In this document: positions 7,142-15,256 of the stretch, piece by piece
Position numbering within the stretch: position 1 is the first letter of the stretch
Layout of the letters: each line of letters starts with the position of its first letter
IMG/VR virus record: IMGVR_UViG_3300037071_003248
Span: 1-44,144 of that record
From: a virus
Reading direction: 5' to 3' (one strand)
Length of the DNA stretch: 44,144 nucleotides
Notes under the pieces: generated by a model
Database searches by the model: none
What the model saw: only the letters and a program-made list of their open reading frames with translations
Told to the model about the DNA's origin: nothing
Made by a program: the position numbers and the translations under genes

Positions 7142-8957
7142 TGTTGATGTGATCGCAGACGCGCTGTTCGCGGGAACGACTAGACTTCTTGAGCGAAAGT
7201 TGGCTCCGGTGCTCGCGGCGAACGCGGCACTGCTAGAAGAGAATGAGCGACTTTCGCAGCGGCTCGCCCTCGTTGAGGGACGGGAAATCCCGGTGTTTGA
7301 TCCTAGTGAAATCAACGACGAGTTAGGCCATGTGAAGCGGGTTCTAGAGTCGCTGGAAGTTGATAAGCGCATCGAGGAGCGGCTCACCGGCGTCACCAAG
7401 ACACTTGAGGACGGCTTGGCTTCCATTCCGCGGCCTGAGCCGCTGCCGGACATTGACGGCATGGTTGCCAAGGCCACTGAGGGGCTGCAGGAGCGGCTCA
7501 AGGGTGTCGAGGGTACCGTTTTGGGGCTACCGACAGTCGAGGCCATAGAGGCCGCCGTAGCGCCTCTGCGCGAGGCTGTGGATGCCGTTAAAGCGGTCGA
7601 GGTTCCTGACGTGACGGGCTTGGTCGAGGCTGAGGTGGCTAAGCAGCTAGCGCCGCAGCTGTGCCAACAGGTAGGCCCAGAGGATATCGCCGCAATCGTT
7701 GCGGCCGAGGTCGACAAGATCCCAGTTCCGCAGGATGGCAAGGACGCCGAACTGCCGGATATCGCTGCGATGATCGCTGCCGAGGTTGCGAAAATCCCCG
7801 CGCCCCAGGACGGCAAAGACGCAGAACTCCCAGACATCGCGGCCATGGTTGCTGCCGAAGTTGCTAAGATTCCGGTGCCGGCTGACGGCAAGGACGCCGA
7901 GCTTCCGGATATCGCGGCGATGGTTGCGGCCGAGGTCGCTAAGATCCCCGCACCGGCTGACGGCAAGGACGCTGAGCTTCCCGACATTCCGGCGCTGATT
8001 AACGAGGCGGTCGCCCCGCTTGTCGCCGAGGCGGTTGCCCAGATTCAGCTACCGGAATTGCCGGATGTTAAGTCCATTGTCGCGGAAGAGGTTGCCAAGA
8101 TCCCTGCGCCGGTCGATGGCAAGGACGCTGAGCTTCCTGACATTCCAGCTTTAGTCGCTGAGGCGGTTGCCCAGATTCAGCTTCCGGAGTTGCCAGACGT
8201 CAAGTCTCTGGTCATGGAAGAGGTCGCTAAGATCCCCGCACCGGCTGACGGCAAGGACGCTGAGCTTCCCGACATTCCGGCGCTAGTTGCCGAAGCGGTT
8301 GCGCAGGTTCCGCTCCCTGAACTGCCTGACGTCAAGTCACTTGTCGCCGAAGAGGTGGCCAAGATCCCGCCCGCGCGCGATGGCAAGGATTACGACCCTG
8401 CGGTGCTTGACGAGCTTAAGTCTGGGATTGAAGCTCGCTTTGCCGAGCTAGATGCCGATCACAAGCAGATCGGCGGAATCGTAGCCGGAGAAATCCGGAG
8501 CGCTCTAGACAGTCTCCGAAAGGAAGTGCCGCAGCTGGCGGCGCCGACGTTCCGTCTGAACGAAGACGGCGAACTCATCGCCAAGAATCAGAACGGCGAG
8601 ACGTTCAATGTCGGCAAGGTCCGTGGCAATGACGGCCTGGGCCTGGATGACATCGAGGTTGATTACGACGGCGAACGGCGCATCAGCTTTAAGATGCGCG
8701 GAGCCGGCCGTGAGACAGAACCGCGCACCTTCGTTCTGCCTATCTCGATTTACCGTGGTGTGTGGCAGCAGGACCAGACTTACGAGAAGGGTGACAACGT
8801 GACTTGGGCTGGCTCTATTTGGGTAGCTCAGACGGACACTGCGGCCAAGCCGGAAACCAATAGCGACTGGAAGCTGGCGGTTAAGCGCGGCCGCGACGGC
8901 AAGGATCGTGTAGCGCCTCCCACGCCCAGTGCGCCTACGCGAGGGGGTCGGCAATGA
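7131..8957 (+). CDS. Repeat protein with collagen-like linker and carbohydrate-binding-like C-terminus
   Basis: This 608-residue protein follows the portal with an 11-base overlap. Residues 1-190 are coiled coil (LLEENERLSQRLALVE). Residues 200-420 carry six copies of DGKDAELPDI, spaced 25, 25, 25, 52 and 44 residues apart and separated by amphipathic AAEVAKIPAPA helices, with a decayed seventh (DGKDYDPAV). The end is a module common in alphaproteobacterial phage proteins: FRLNEDGELIA, IYRGVWQQDQTYEKGDNVTW, AKPETNSDWKLAVKRG, with the W-Y-GD-V-W pattern of CBM5/12-like carbohydrate binding domains. It occupies the usual place of protease and capsid genes but is neither. I infer a head-associated or neck fiber. 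Confidence 0.7.
   Translation: MALDVDVIADALFAGTTRLLERKLAPVLAANAALLEENERLSQRLALVEGREIPVFDPSEINDELGHVKRVLESLEVDKRIEERLTGVTKTLEDGLASIPRPEPLPDIDGMVAKATEGLQERLKGVEGTVLGLPTVEAIEAAVAPLREAVDAVKAVEVPDVTGLVEAEVAKQLAPQLCQQVGPEDIAAIVAAEVDKIPVPQDGKDAELPDIAAMIAAEVAKIPAPQDGKDAELPDIAAMVAAEVAKIPVPADGKDAELPDIAAMVAAEVAKIPAPADGKDAELPDIPALINEAVAPLVAEAVAQIQLPELPDVKSIVAEEVAKIPAPVDGKDAELPDIPALVAEAVAQIQLPELPDVKSLVMEEVAKIPAPADGKDAELPDIPALVAEAVAQVPLPELPDVKSLVAEEVAKIPPARDGKDYDPAVLDELKSGIEARFAELDADHKQIGGIVAGEIRSALDSLRKEVPQLAAPTFRLNEDGELIAKNQNGETFNVGKVRGNDGLGLDDIEVDYDGERRISFKMRGAGRETEPRTFVLPISIYRGVWQQDQTYEKGDNVTWAGSIWVAQTDTAAKPETNSDWKLAVKRGRDGKDRVAPPTPSAPTRGGRQ
7734..8381 (+). repeat. In-frame repeat array, DGKDAELPDI units
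   Basis: Six intact copies of the DGKDAELPDI-coding segment plus a degenerate seventh, with unit lengths of 75, 75, 75, 156, 132 and 132 bp. The short units differ from the long ones by an insertion reading AEAVAQIQLPELPDVKSLV, so the array seems to have grown by duplication of two different unit types. Confidence 0.8.
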
Positions 8958-9238
8958 TCTCCTTAATCACTTACGACGAGGCTCTGGCGCAGCTGCGGCT
9001 GGATGAGGGTGCCTTCGATGAAGACGACATCAAACAGAAAATGGAAGAAGCATCCGACATCGTGGTGGGCTACATTAAGCACCTTGATAACTCGTGGTCA
9101 GAGGACACGTGCCCTCCGCGGATTAAGGCGGCTATTAAGATTGTGCTCTCAAACCTCTATGATAATCGAACGGATGATCCTCTTACTCCGGGTGTTAAGA
9201 ATATCCTCAAGCGTGATCGCGATCCTGCTCTCGCTTAA
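8954..9238 (+). CDS. Head-tail connector, gp6-like
   Basis: A 94-residue protein of the size and pattern of gp6-like head-tail connectors (PF05135): LITYDEALAQLRLDEG at the start, DDIKQKMEEASDIVVGYIKH, then PPRIKAAIKIVLSNLYDNRTDD. Proteins of this family form a ring below the portal and start the neck. Its ATG overlaps the preceding stop (ATGA), so it is translationally coupled to the repeat protein. The position directly ahead of the head-closure and tail genes fits. Confidence 0.85.
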   Translation: MISLITYDEALAQLRLDEGAFDEDDIKQKMEEASDIVVGYIKHLDNSWSEDTCPPRIKAAIKIVLSNLYDNRTDDPLTPGVKNILKRDRDPALA

Positions 9239-9260
9239 TCTCCGAAAGGGAGTTGTCTAA

Positions 9261-9764
9261 ATGACGGTTACGGCAGAATTCAAGGCGACACTGGCCTTTC
9301 GGCAGGTTGGTAGCAACGATCTCGGCGGCCCGAACTTTAACGGCGAGGTTGAGGCCGATCTTCGGTTTACCGATGGCACCACGGCGAACAAGGCCGATCT
9401 CTTCTGGGCCGACACGCGCACGCTGGCTGCGTCGGCTACTGAGGATCTGGACCTTGCCGGTGTTCTCACGGATGCGTTTGGCACTACGGTGACCATGGCG
9501 GAAGTTGTGGGCATCATGGTCAAGGCCGATGCGGCCAACACCAATGACGTGGTGCTCGGTGCCGCGACTCAGCCGATCCCGCTCTTCGGCGGTACGCTGG
9601 GGACGTTCGCGGTCAAGCCGGGTGGTTTCTTTGCGATTGGCGCTCCTGGCGCGGCCGGTCAGCTTACGGTTGGTGCTGCGGCGACGGATGACCTCAAGGT
9701 CACCAACAGCAGTTCCGGCACTTCGGTCACCTACACCATCGCAGTTCTGGGACGCTCTGCCTAA
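9261..9764 (+). CDS. Putative decoration or neck-associated structural protein
   Basis: A 167-residue protein with a strong ribosome site (AAAGGGAGTTGTCTAA before ATG 9261). The sequence is Ala/Gly/Thr-rich and beta-like throughout, for example ATLAFRQVGSN, GEVEADLRFTDGTTANKADL, GGFFAIGAPGAAGQL and the final strand GTSVTYTIAVLGRSA. There are no cysteines or membrane segments. It lies between the connector and the head-closure gene, as do small structural proteins in many siphophages. It is too small for an HK97-fold capsid. The function is inferred from place and composition only. Confidence 0.6.
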   Translation: MTVTAEFKATLAFRQVGSNDLGGPNFNGEVEADLRFTDGTTANKADLFWADTRTLAASATEDLDLAGVLTDAFGTTVTMAEVVGIMVKADAANTNDVVLGAATQPIPLFGGTLGTFAVKPGGFFAIGAPGAAGQLTVGAAATDDLKVTNSSSGTSVTYTIAVLGRSA

Positions 9765-9766
9765 CC

Positions 9767-10102
9767 ATGTCCATGAACGAAGACCTTGGTCCGCTGGACC
9801 GCCGCGTCACGATCGAAAGGTCGATCGCCATCCCTGATGGGCTGGGCGGCGAAGAGGCTTCGTGGGGCCGGCATGCTGACGTGTGGGCAAGCTACTATCC
9901 AATCAGTGATAGCGAGCGCCTGCGCGCGGCTGAGGTTGCGGCTACTATTACGGCAAGGTTCCGCATCAGGTGGGGCCTAGACGTGGGCCCTACCGATCGG
10001 CTTGTTTTCGATGGACGCATTTATGAGATCGTCGGCGTCAAGGAGATTGGCCGGCATAAGGGACAAGAGATTACTGCGGGCTCTAGGGCGGAGGCGATTT
10101 GA
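9767..10102 (+). CDS. Head closure / head-tail joining protein
   Basis: A 111-residue protein of the Phage_H_T_join family (PF05521, SPP1 gp16-like): LDRRVTIERSIAIPDGLGGE, then WASYYPISDSERLRAAEVAA, FRIRWGLDVGPTDRLVFDGR and IYEIVGVKEIGR. These proteins close the connector channel after packaging and provide the docking face for the tail. The protein may start at ATG 9767 or 9773. Its stop (TGA 10100-10102) overlaps the next start. Confidence 0.9.
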   Translation: MSMNEDLGPLDRRVTIERSIAIPDGLGGEEASWGRHADVWASYYPISDSERLRAAEVAATITARFRIRWGLDVGPTDRLVFDGRIYEIVGVKEIGRHKGQEITAGSRAEAI

Positions 10103-10569
10103 TGGCTGGTCCAGTTCTTACCTTCAGGATCGAAGGCCTGAGCGAGCTTCAGGCAACGTTGGCCGATTTGCCCAAGGCCACTCAGCGGAACGTCGTTAAA
10201 CGTGTGCTTGCTAAGCGAGCAGAGCCGGTCGCCGCGGCGGCCAGAGCGTTAGCGCCTTACGATGAAAAGGCTGGCGGACGACACCTGAGGGATTCAATTA
10301 CGGTCAGTGACAAGCTAACGCCGCGTCAGGCTTCGCTGAATCGTAATTACTTCAAGCAGGGTGCTGTTGAGATGTACATTGGTGCCGGTCCATTACGGCA
10401 GGCTACTTTCATGGAATTTGGCACCTTTAAGGATCCTCAGCAGCCCTTTCTCAGGCCGGCCTGGGATGCTCTAGGTAAGGCGGTGCTTGAGGGTATTAAG
10501 GACGATCTTTGGGCCGAGATAAGCAAGGCGGCCGGCCGCAGAGCCCGCAAGCTCGCTAAGGCAGGATGA
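10102..10569 (+). CDS. HK97 gp10-like tail-component protein
   Basis: A 155-residue protein of the HK97-gp10 family (PF04883). It begins AGPVLTFRIEGLSELQATLAD and has KRVLAKRAEPVAAAARALAP, HLRDSITVSD and MYIGAGPLRQATFMEFGT, ending in a basic helix. Members are minor neck or tail-terminator components. I chose ATG 10102 over TTG 10099 because GGAGG lies seven bases ahead and the ATG shares a base with the preceding TGA. The stop overlaps the next gene as ATGATG. Confidence 0.85.
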   Translation: MAGPVLTFRIEGLSELQATLADLPKATQRNVVKRVLAKRAEPVAAAARALAPYDEKAGGRHLRDSITVSDKLTPRQASLNRNYFKQGAVEMYIGAGPLRQATFMEFGTFKDPQQPFLRPAWDALGKAVLEGIKDDLWAEISKAAGRRARKLAKAG

Positions 10570-10970
10570 TGGCACTCGAGGAAGACTTCCGCTCGCTGAT
10601 TACGGCTAACGCACCGCTTATGGCGCTAGTGCGTGTAGTTGCGTGGAATGAGAGGCCTCAGGGCAGTCAGCTTCCAGCCATCACGCTCAACCTCATTTCC
10701 CAGCCGCATCGCTATACCTATAGCGGGGCGGATACCCTAATTCAGTCCAGGGTGCAGGCAGATATCTGGGCACTTAGTACAAAGGCTGTTATTGATATAG
10801 ACCGCCTGCTTGTTCCGGTGGTAGATGGCTTTCGAGGGACCATAGGTAATACAGAGTTTTCTGTGATCTTTATTGAATCTAGGTTCGATGGGACCGAAGA
10901 CCCGGCGACGGGATCGGCGCCGATCCACCGCATCTCGCGCGACCTTATGGTCAATCACAAGGAGGCTTAA
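10566..10970 (+). CDS. Tail completion protein, DUF3168
   Basis: A 134-residue protein of the DUF3168 family (PF11367, tail terminator, like RcGTA gp8 and lambda gpU-type proteins). It begins LEEDFRSLITANAPLMALV, followed by RPQGSQLPAITLNLISQP, SRVQADIWALSTKAVIDI and HRISRDLMVNHKEA. It forms the ring that ends tail growth and joins the tail to the head. The start ATG 10566 overlaps the previous stop. Confidence 0.87.
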   Translation: MMALEEDFRSLITANAPLMALVRVVAWNERPQGSQLPAITLNLISQPHRYTYSGADTLIQSRVQADIWALSTKAVIDIDRLLVPVVDGFRGTIGNTEFSVIFIESRFDGTEDPATGSAPIHRISRDLMVNHKEA

Positions 10971-10975
10971 CTTAA

Positions 10976-11389
10976 ATGTCAGACGCAATTCTTGGCTATG
11001 GCATCACTTACGAGATCGCCGCGGCGAACGGCAATACCTTTCATCCTCTCGGGGAAGTTTCGGATATTGAGTTGCCGTCGGACGAGACCGAGGAAGTTGA
11101 TGTCACGCACTACGAGTCCCCCAACAGGACCCGTGAGTTCATCGCCGGCATGATCAATACCGGTGACGGCTCGTTCACCATCAACTGGATCCCCGGTAAC
11201 GGCACTGATCTCTTGCTGCGCGATCTGCGTATCTCGGGCGAAGTGCGTACGCATCGGATCACGTTTCCCAATGCGGTGTATGTGACCTTCCCTGGCTTCA
11301 TCAAGGGTTACACCCCTCAGGCGCCAGTGGACGATAAAATGTCGGCGCAGTTCACCGTTAAAAAGGCCGGCGCGGAGACTTGGGGTTAA
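10976..11389 (+). CDS. Major tail tube protein
   Basis: A 137-residue tail tube protein: GYGITYEIAAANGNTFHPLG, then IELPSDETEEVDVTHYESPN, FIAGMINTGDGSFTINWIPG, VTFPGFIKGYTPQAPVDDKM and FTVKKAGAETWG. The DVTHYES/PGxIxG pattern is characteristic of tail tube proteins of siphophages and GTAs, which stack as hexamers around the tape measure. GGAGG sits ten bases ahead of ATG 10976. It stands directly before the chaperone gene, as expected. Confidence 0.9.
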   Translation: MSDAILGYGITYEIAAANGNTFHPLGEVSDIELPSDETEEVDVTHYESPNRTREFIAGMINTGDGSFTINWIPGNGTDLLLRDLRISGEVRTHRITFPNAVYVTFPGFIKGYTPQAPVDDKMSAQFTVKKAGAETWG

Positions 11390-11395
11390 TCGACC

Positions 11396-11755
11396 ATGGC
11401 GAACAAATCTCGCGGTGAGCTTAAGCTTCCCGGAACCGAGTACACGATCCGCTACACTATTAACTCGCTTTGCGAGCTGGAGTCAGCGGCTAATGTCTCG
11501 ATTCCGGAACTTCTAGAGAAGCTTCAAAACCGACCGACCCTGTCGGTCATTAGAACCCTTCTCTGGGGAGGACTCAGGTACCATCATCCTAATGTCACCC
11601 TCGATGACGCGGGAGACTTGATGGGGGAAGTTTTCACTTCAGAGGACACCGTTAAGATTATTAGTGAGGCTTTGGCGGCATCTCTTAACCCGAAGGGTAA
11701 GGACACAGAAGAGGACGCAGGCGAAAAAAAAGAACAGCGCCTCGCGACTGGCTAG
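11396..11755 (+). CDS. Tail assembly chaperone, unshifted product
   Basis: A 119-residue protein that ends at TAG 11753-11755 when no frameshift occurs. It has GELKLPGTEYTIRYTINSLC, ELLEKLQNRPTLSVIRTLLW and FTSEDTVKIISEALAASL, as in GTA-gp10-type tail assembly chaperones, followed by a charged tail with an A8 run. By analogy with lambda gpG, this abundant form coats the tape measure during tail assembly. The extended form shares its first 112 residues and replaces the last seven. Confidence 0.88.
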   Translation: MANKSRGELKLPGTEYTIRYTINSLCELESAANVSIPELLEKLQNRPTLSVIRTLLWGGLRYHHPNVTLDDAGDLMGEVFTSEDTVKIISEALAASLNPKGKDTEEDAGEKKEQRLATG

Positions 11756-12027
11756 AACTTCTCGCTGAGTACATCGCGTGCGGGGGGGATTCGGAAACCT
11801 TCTGGAACATAACTCCACGGGAACTATCGGCTCATTTTCGGGGCGCGGCATTAAGGGCGAACAGAGAGCATGATGCGAGAGCTTGGCTGGCGTGGCATAC
11901 CGCGGCGCTGCCTGGGGCTAAGAAATTCCCCAAATTCGAAGACTTCATATCCGGGAAGCCGAAAGCCAAAGCAAAGAAGTCTGCCCAAGAGTTGGAAAAT
12001 ATGATTAGGTTCTGGTTGAGAACCTAG
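11396..12027 (+). CDS. Tail assembly chaperone, -1 frameshift fusion (G-T type)
   Basis: Slipping back one base at the A run (codons AAA AAA at 11726-11731) moves ribosomes into a frame that stays open to TAG 12025-12027, giving about 210 residues. The added part reads RTAPRDWLELLAEYIACGGD, then WNITPRELSAHFRGAALRAN, ARAWLAWHTAALPGAKKFPK and FEDFISGKPK. The AWHTAALxxxKKxPKxEDF pattern is that of the second part of alphaproteobacterial phage and GTA tail chaperones. It has no convincing start of its own. By analogy with lambda gpGT, the fusion recruits tail tube subunits. The tape measure gene follows after 14 bases, which is the standard order. Confidence 0.85.
11724..11731 (+). promoter_or_regulatory. 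Programmed -1 ribosomal frameshift site
   Basis: Eight consecutive A in frame GAA-AAA-AAA-GAA give the slippery heptamer A-AAA-AAA (11725-11731). The zero frame ends 22 bases later at TAG, and the -1 frame is open for 98 codons. A possible weak stem (CAGCG 11735-11739 with CGCTG 11763-11767) lies downstream. I did not see a strong pseudoknot. Confidence 0.8.
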
Positions 12028-12041
12028 GGGAGTTATAAGCT

Positions 12042-13967
12042 ATGCCCAGTTCAGTTATTGGCTCCCTGAGAATTAACCTAGGGCTTGACGCAGCATCGTT
12101 GGACCCAGGCCTTCAGAAAGCCAGTTCCAGTTTTAAGAAGTTCGGCAACGACGTTGAGCAAAGCACGCGGCGTGGCCGAGATGGTATGGGCAAGTTTGGC
12201 CGTGGCGTCCAGAACTTCAGCTATCAGGCTCAGGACTTTGTCGTTCAGGTTTCCGGCGGGACTAGCGCTCTACGAGCTTTAGGTCAGCAGCTTCCGCAGG
12301 CACTCGGTAGCTTCGGCTTGCTAGGCGCTGCCGTTGGTATCGTCGCGGCCAGCTTACCTATCGTCATCACCTTATTCAAGAATATGGGCAGCGAGAGCCT
12401 GAATCTGTCCGGCAGCATTACGCTTCTTGAGGATTCACTCAAGGGCCTTAACGAATCCGGAGTGCATGCGGCTCAGGATATAACTGACAAGTTTAACGTA
12501 GCCTTTCAGGCCATAGCTGAAAACAAGGCTCGGGTGGCCATCGAGACGGTTAGGGCCGAATTCCAATCGCTAACCGCTACTACAAAGGAAGTGTCTAACG
12601 GGTTTCTTGGGTTGTTCGCGGCAGGCGAAGGGTTGCTTGCGCAGTCTAAGATGGTGGAGGGGTGGCAGCGCTTAGGTAAGGCGCTTAATCTTAGCGATGA
12701 CAACGCTAAGCGTCTGGACGCCTCTTTGACCGAATTGGCCAATTCGGCGCCCGAGAAACTTACTCAGAATGCTCAGAAAACTCTGGCAATCATGGCGGAG
12801 ATTGCCAATGTGGCCACCACCGCAGTGGGTCCAGAGTTCGAACAACTGGAAAAGGACGTCCGTCTTACCGCCACGAACGCTGCGACGTTAGCGTCCAACA
12901 CGGGTGGCGCAAACGCCGCTGCGGTCTCTCTGTTGACGACGTGGGGCTCCTTGGCCGCAGCCGCTCAGTCGACTGCCGGCTGGGCAGCGGCGGCCGCATC
13001 CGCCACGGCGCGGGCCACGCAACAAGCCGCCAATATGTCAAAGGCAGTCTCCTCCATCAGGGGAGGCGCCGGGACGGCCTTTGGCGGTAAGCCGGGGTCT
13101 TCGGCCAGTGATTTCTCCGTAAGCGGTATCCCTGGTTTCAGCGGTGCCGCGTCTTCTTCTGGTTTTGACAATTTGGGTACGGTGATCACTGAGGCCCCCT
13201 CATTAGGTGGAGGCGGCGGTGGCGGTGGCGGTCTTAGCGATGAGGCTAAGGAGCTTAAGAAGCACTTAGACGAGTTGAAATCTTCGGCGGAGGCGGTGTT
13301 TGCTAACACGAGGACTCCCGCCGAAGCCTTTGCGATCCAGATGCGTGACATCAACGAGTTGCTTACCACCGGCAACATTGACTTGGTCACGTGGGATCGG
13401 GCGGTGGCGCAGGCTAAGCAGACCCTGGCTGAGGCCGGAGAGGAAGGGTCGGACACGTTCAGAAACTTCTCAGACGATTTCGGCGACGCTGTCTCGAGCA
13501 TCGTGCAGGGCACCTCTTCGATCGGCGAGGCGTTCTCGGATCTTTTCGCGCAGATTTCTGGCGACCTTATCTCCTCTGGCATCACCAGCGCGCTGTCGGG
13601 ACTCTTCGGAGCCGCAGCATCTGGCGGCAAGCCGGCTAGCCCCGGTTTGTTTAGTGGGTTCTTGGGCGCCATGGGCATTAAGACATACGCGAGCGGCACA
13701 CGCTACGCTGCCGGTGGCCTATCGCTGGTGGGAGAAGCTGGTCCGGAGTTGATCAATCTTCGGCGTGGTGCGCAGGTTCACCCCAACGGCAGCTTTGGCG
13801 GCAACGTGGTGACATTCGCCCCCACAATTCATGCGCCTGGGGCAGACGCGGCCGGGCTCCAACAGGTACGCTCGGAAATGCAGGCGCAGTTCCTTGAGTT
13901 CAAAACCACGTTCCGTGATAATGTAGCTAACAGTAACCGCGACCATAGGTATCGAGGGCGGGTGTAG
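12042..13967 (+). CDS. Tail tape measure protein
   Basis: A 641-residue protein of the lambda/GTA tape measure type. The N-terminus has LGLDAASLDPGLQKASSSFK and FSYQAQDFVVQVSGGTSALR, ALGQQLPQALGSFGLLGAAV, and a hydrophobic segment (GIVAASLPIVITLF). The middle is coiled coil and Gly-rich linker (GGGGGGGGGLS). The C-terminus is YASGTRYAAGGLSLVGEAGP, then ELINLRRGAQVHPNG, the usual VGExGPELxxLxxGxxVxPN motif. At about 0.15 nm per residue (family rule) the tail would be near 95 nm. GGGGAG precedes ATG 12042. Confidence 0.93.
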   Translation: MPSSVIGSLRINLGLDAASLDPGLQKASSSFKKFGNDVEQSTRRGRDGMGKFGRGVQNFSYQAQDFVVQVSGGTSALRALGQQLPQALGSFGLLGAAVGIVAASLPIVITLFKNMGSESLNLSGSITLLEDSLKGLNESGVHAAQDITDKFNVAFQAIAENKARVAIETVRAEFQSLTATTKEVSNGFLGLFAAGEGLLAQSKMVEGWQRLGKALNLSDDNAKRLDASLTELANSAPEKLTQNAQKTLAIMAEIANVATTAVGPEFEQLEKDVRLTATNAATLASNTGGANAAAVSLLTTWGSLAAAAQSTAGWAAAAASATARATQQAANMSKAVSSIRGGAGTAFGGKPGSSASDFSVSGIPGFSGAASSSGFDNLGTVITEAPSLGGGGGGGGGLSDEAKELKKHLDELKSSAEAVFANTRTPAEAFAIQMRDINELLTTGNIDLVTWDRAVAQAKQTLAEAGEEGSDTFRNFSDDFGDAVSSIVQGTSSIGEAFSDLFAQISGDLISSGITSALSGLFGAAASGGKPASPGLFSGFLGAMGIKTYASGTRYAAGGLSLVGEAGPELINLRRGAQVHPNGSFGGNVVTFAPTIHAPGADAAGLQQVRSEMQAQFLEFKTTFRDNVANSNRDHRYRGRV

Positions 13968-14609
13968 ATGGGCTTCTCTAGCTTTCCGGTCCCTCTCGAC
14001 GAGTTCATTGATCTCGTTCCGATTCGCTCCGTTCACTGGGCCCTGAAGGAGTTCATCGATACCTCGGGCATGCCTCAGCACATGATCACCGCGCAGTTTG
14101 CGGACCCGCTGTGGACTGCGACGATCACCACTTCGGTGATGACCGATTTGCAAGCCCGTCTGGTCCGCGGATACATGCGCCGCATCGGAGCGCACGGCAC
14201 GTTTCTGCTTTACGACTCCTCATGCCTATACCCAGCCTTGGATCCGGATGGCAGTGAGATTGCCGGCAATAATGTGACGGTGTCTCAGGTGGGCAACGAC
14301 AATCGATCCATCCGCCTTAGCGGACTTCCGGGCGGATATCGCCTTCGCTGGGGCGACAGAATTCAAGTCAGGTACTCCTCGCCAGTATCTTATAACGTCT
14401 ATGAGGTCAGCGACGTCGCCACGGCCACCAGCGGCGGAGTGACCAATATGTTTGAGGTTACCCCGCCTTTGCGGGTTGGCATCCAGGCCGGCAACAGCGT
14501 CGGCATTCGCAGGCCGTCAGCCAAGATGCAGTTTCTCAATTACGATCCTGGCATCTCCGAGATCGGCTTTACCCAGCCGATGACTTTTGAATGCATTGAG
14601 GTTCCATGA
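13968..14609 (+). CDS. Distal tail protein-like (GTA gp12 position)
   Basis: A 213-residue protein starting one base after the tape measure stop. It has VPIRSVHWALKEFIDTSG, TATITTSVMTDLQARLVRGY, GTFLLYDSSCLYPALDPDG, LPGGYRLRWGDRIQVRY and a final MQFLNYDPGISEIGFTQPMT. In siphophages and GTAs this place is taken by the Dit-type protein (RcGTA gp12), which forms the hexameric ring joining the tail tube to the hub. The assignment rests on order and length more than on motifs. The last bases overlap the next gene (ATGA). Confidence 0.65.
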   Translation: MGFSSFPVPLDEFIDLVPIRSVHWALKEFIDTSGMPQHMITAQFADPLWTATITTSVMTDLQARLVRGYMRRIGAHGTFLLYDSSCLYPALDPDGSEIAGNNVTVSQVGNDNRSIRLSGLPGGYRLRWGDRIQVRYSSPVSYNVYEVSDVATATSGGVTNMFEVTPPLRVGIQAGNSVGIRRPSAKMQFLNYDPGISEIGFTQPMTFECIEVP

Positions 14610-15256
14610 CGCTTGCGATTAATGCCGCGGCACAGGCGCAACGTGAACTCCGCGCAGGGTTCGCGGTTCATTATCTTGTGTGGATTGACGCCAAGAACCG
14701 AGACACCGGTCAGGTGCAGGGCGTGGGCTTCTGGACGGGCTGGCGTTCCGAAAACATCACCGTAACGGATCAGTTTTCTGGCGTGGTGCAGACGCTTCCG
14801 TTCCAGGCAGGTGCGCTGATTAAGGTTAAGGATCTCAGGTTTGAGTCTGGCCTGAACATCCGCCCAGTGACCATATCACTAAGTCGGCTGAACGAGTCGG
14901 TGCTTGTCGCCATGATGGAGTACGAGCCTCGGGGCGCTCCGATCCAACTGTGGAAGCGCACCTACAATACCAACGGCGTTCCTCTGGGGGTGGAGGCCCT
15001 CGATAAGGGGTCAGTTAACAAGGCCCCCAGCGAACATCCAGCTGGCGGCGGCGAGTGGACTATTGAGGCTGAGTTCGTTTCTGACGTACGTTCATTGACG
15101 GTCACCTCTACCGGCAGCAAGAGCAACGAGTCACAGAAGAAGCGTATGGGTGATCTAATCAGGCAGCACAAAACGGTAGCAGCCGATTGGACAGTCCATT
15201 GGGGGACTAAAGATATCCGGCACGGTAAGGGCGGAAACTCGGGGAACTTCTCTTGA
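14606..15256 (+). CDS. Tail hub-type protein (GTA gp13 position, DUF2163-like)
   Basis: A 216-residue protein with AVHYLVWIDAKNRDTG, VGFWTGWRSENITVTDQFSG, LRFESGLNIRPVTISLSRLN and EYEPRGAPIQLWKRTYNTNG, ending in a basic segment (SNESQKKRMGDLIRQHKTVA). The position before the peptidase and the length suggest the hub component at the tail tip (RcGTA gp13; DUF2163). Sequence evidence for that family is moderate. It overlaps both neighbours by ATGA/TTGA junctions. Confidence 0.6.
   Translation: MTLAINAAAQAQRELRAGFAVHYLVWIDAKNRDTGQVQGVGFWTGWRSENITVTDQFSGVVQTLPFQAGALIKVKDLRFESGLNIRPVTISLSRLNESVLVAMMEYEPRGAPIQLWKRTYNTNGVPLGVEALDKGSVNKAPSEHPAGGGEWTIEAEFVSDVRSLTVTSTGSKSNESQKKRMGDLIRQHKTVAADWTVHWGTKDIRHGKGGNSGNFS

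Noticed and set aside
6860-7987. 375-residue minus-strand frame
   Set aside because: Antisense of the portal tail and DGKD repeats, Ser/Ala-rich and repetitive; no independent coding signs.
9261-9764. Major capsid protein
   Set aside because: At 167 residues it is too short and lacks HK97-fold features such as a scaffold domain or E-loop pattern.
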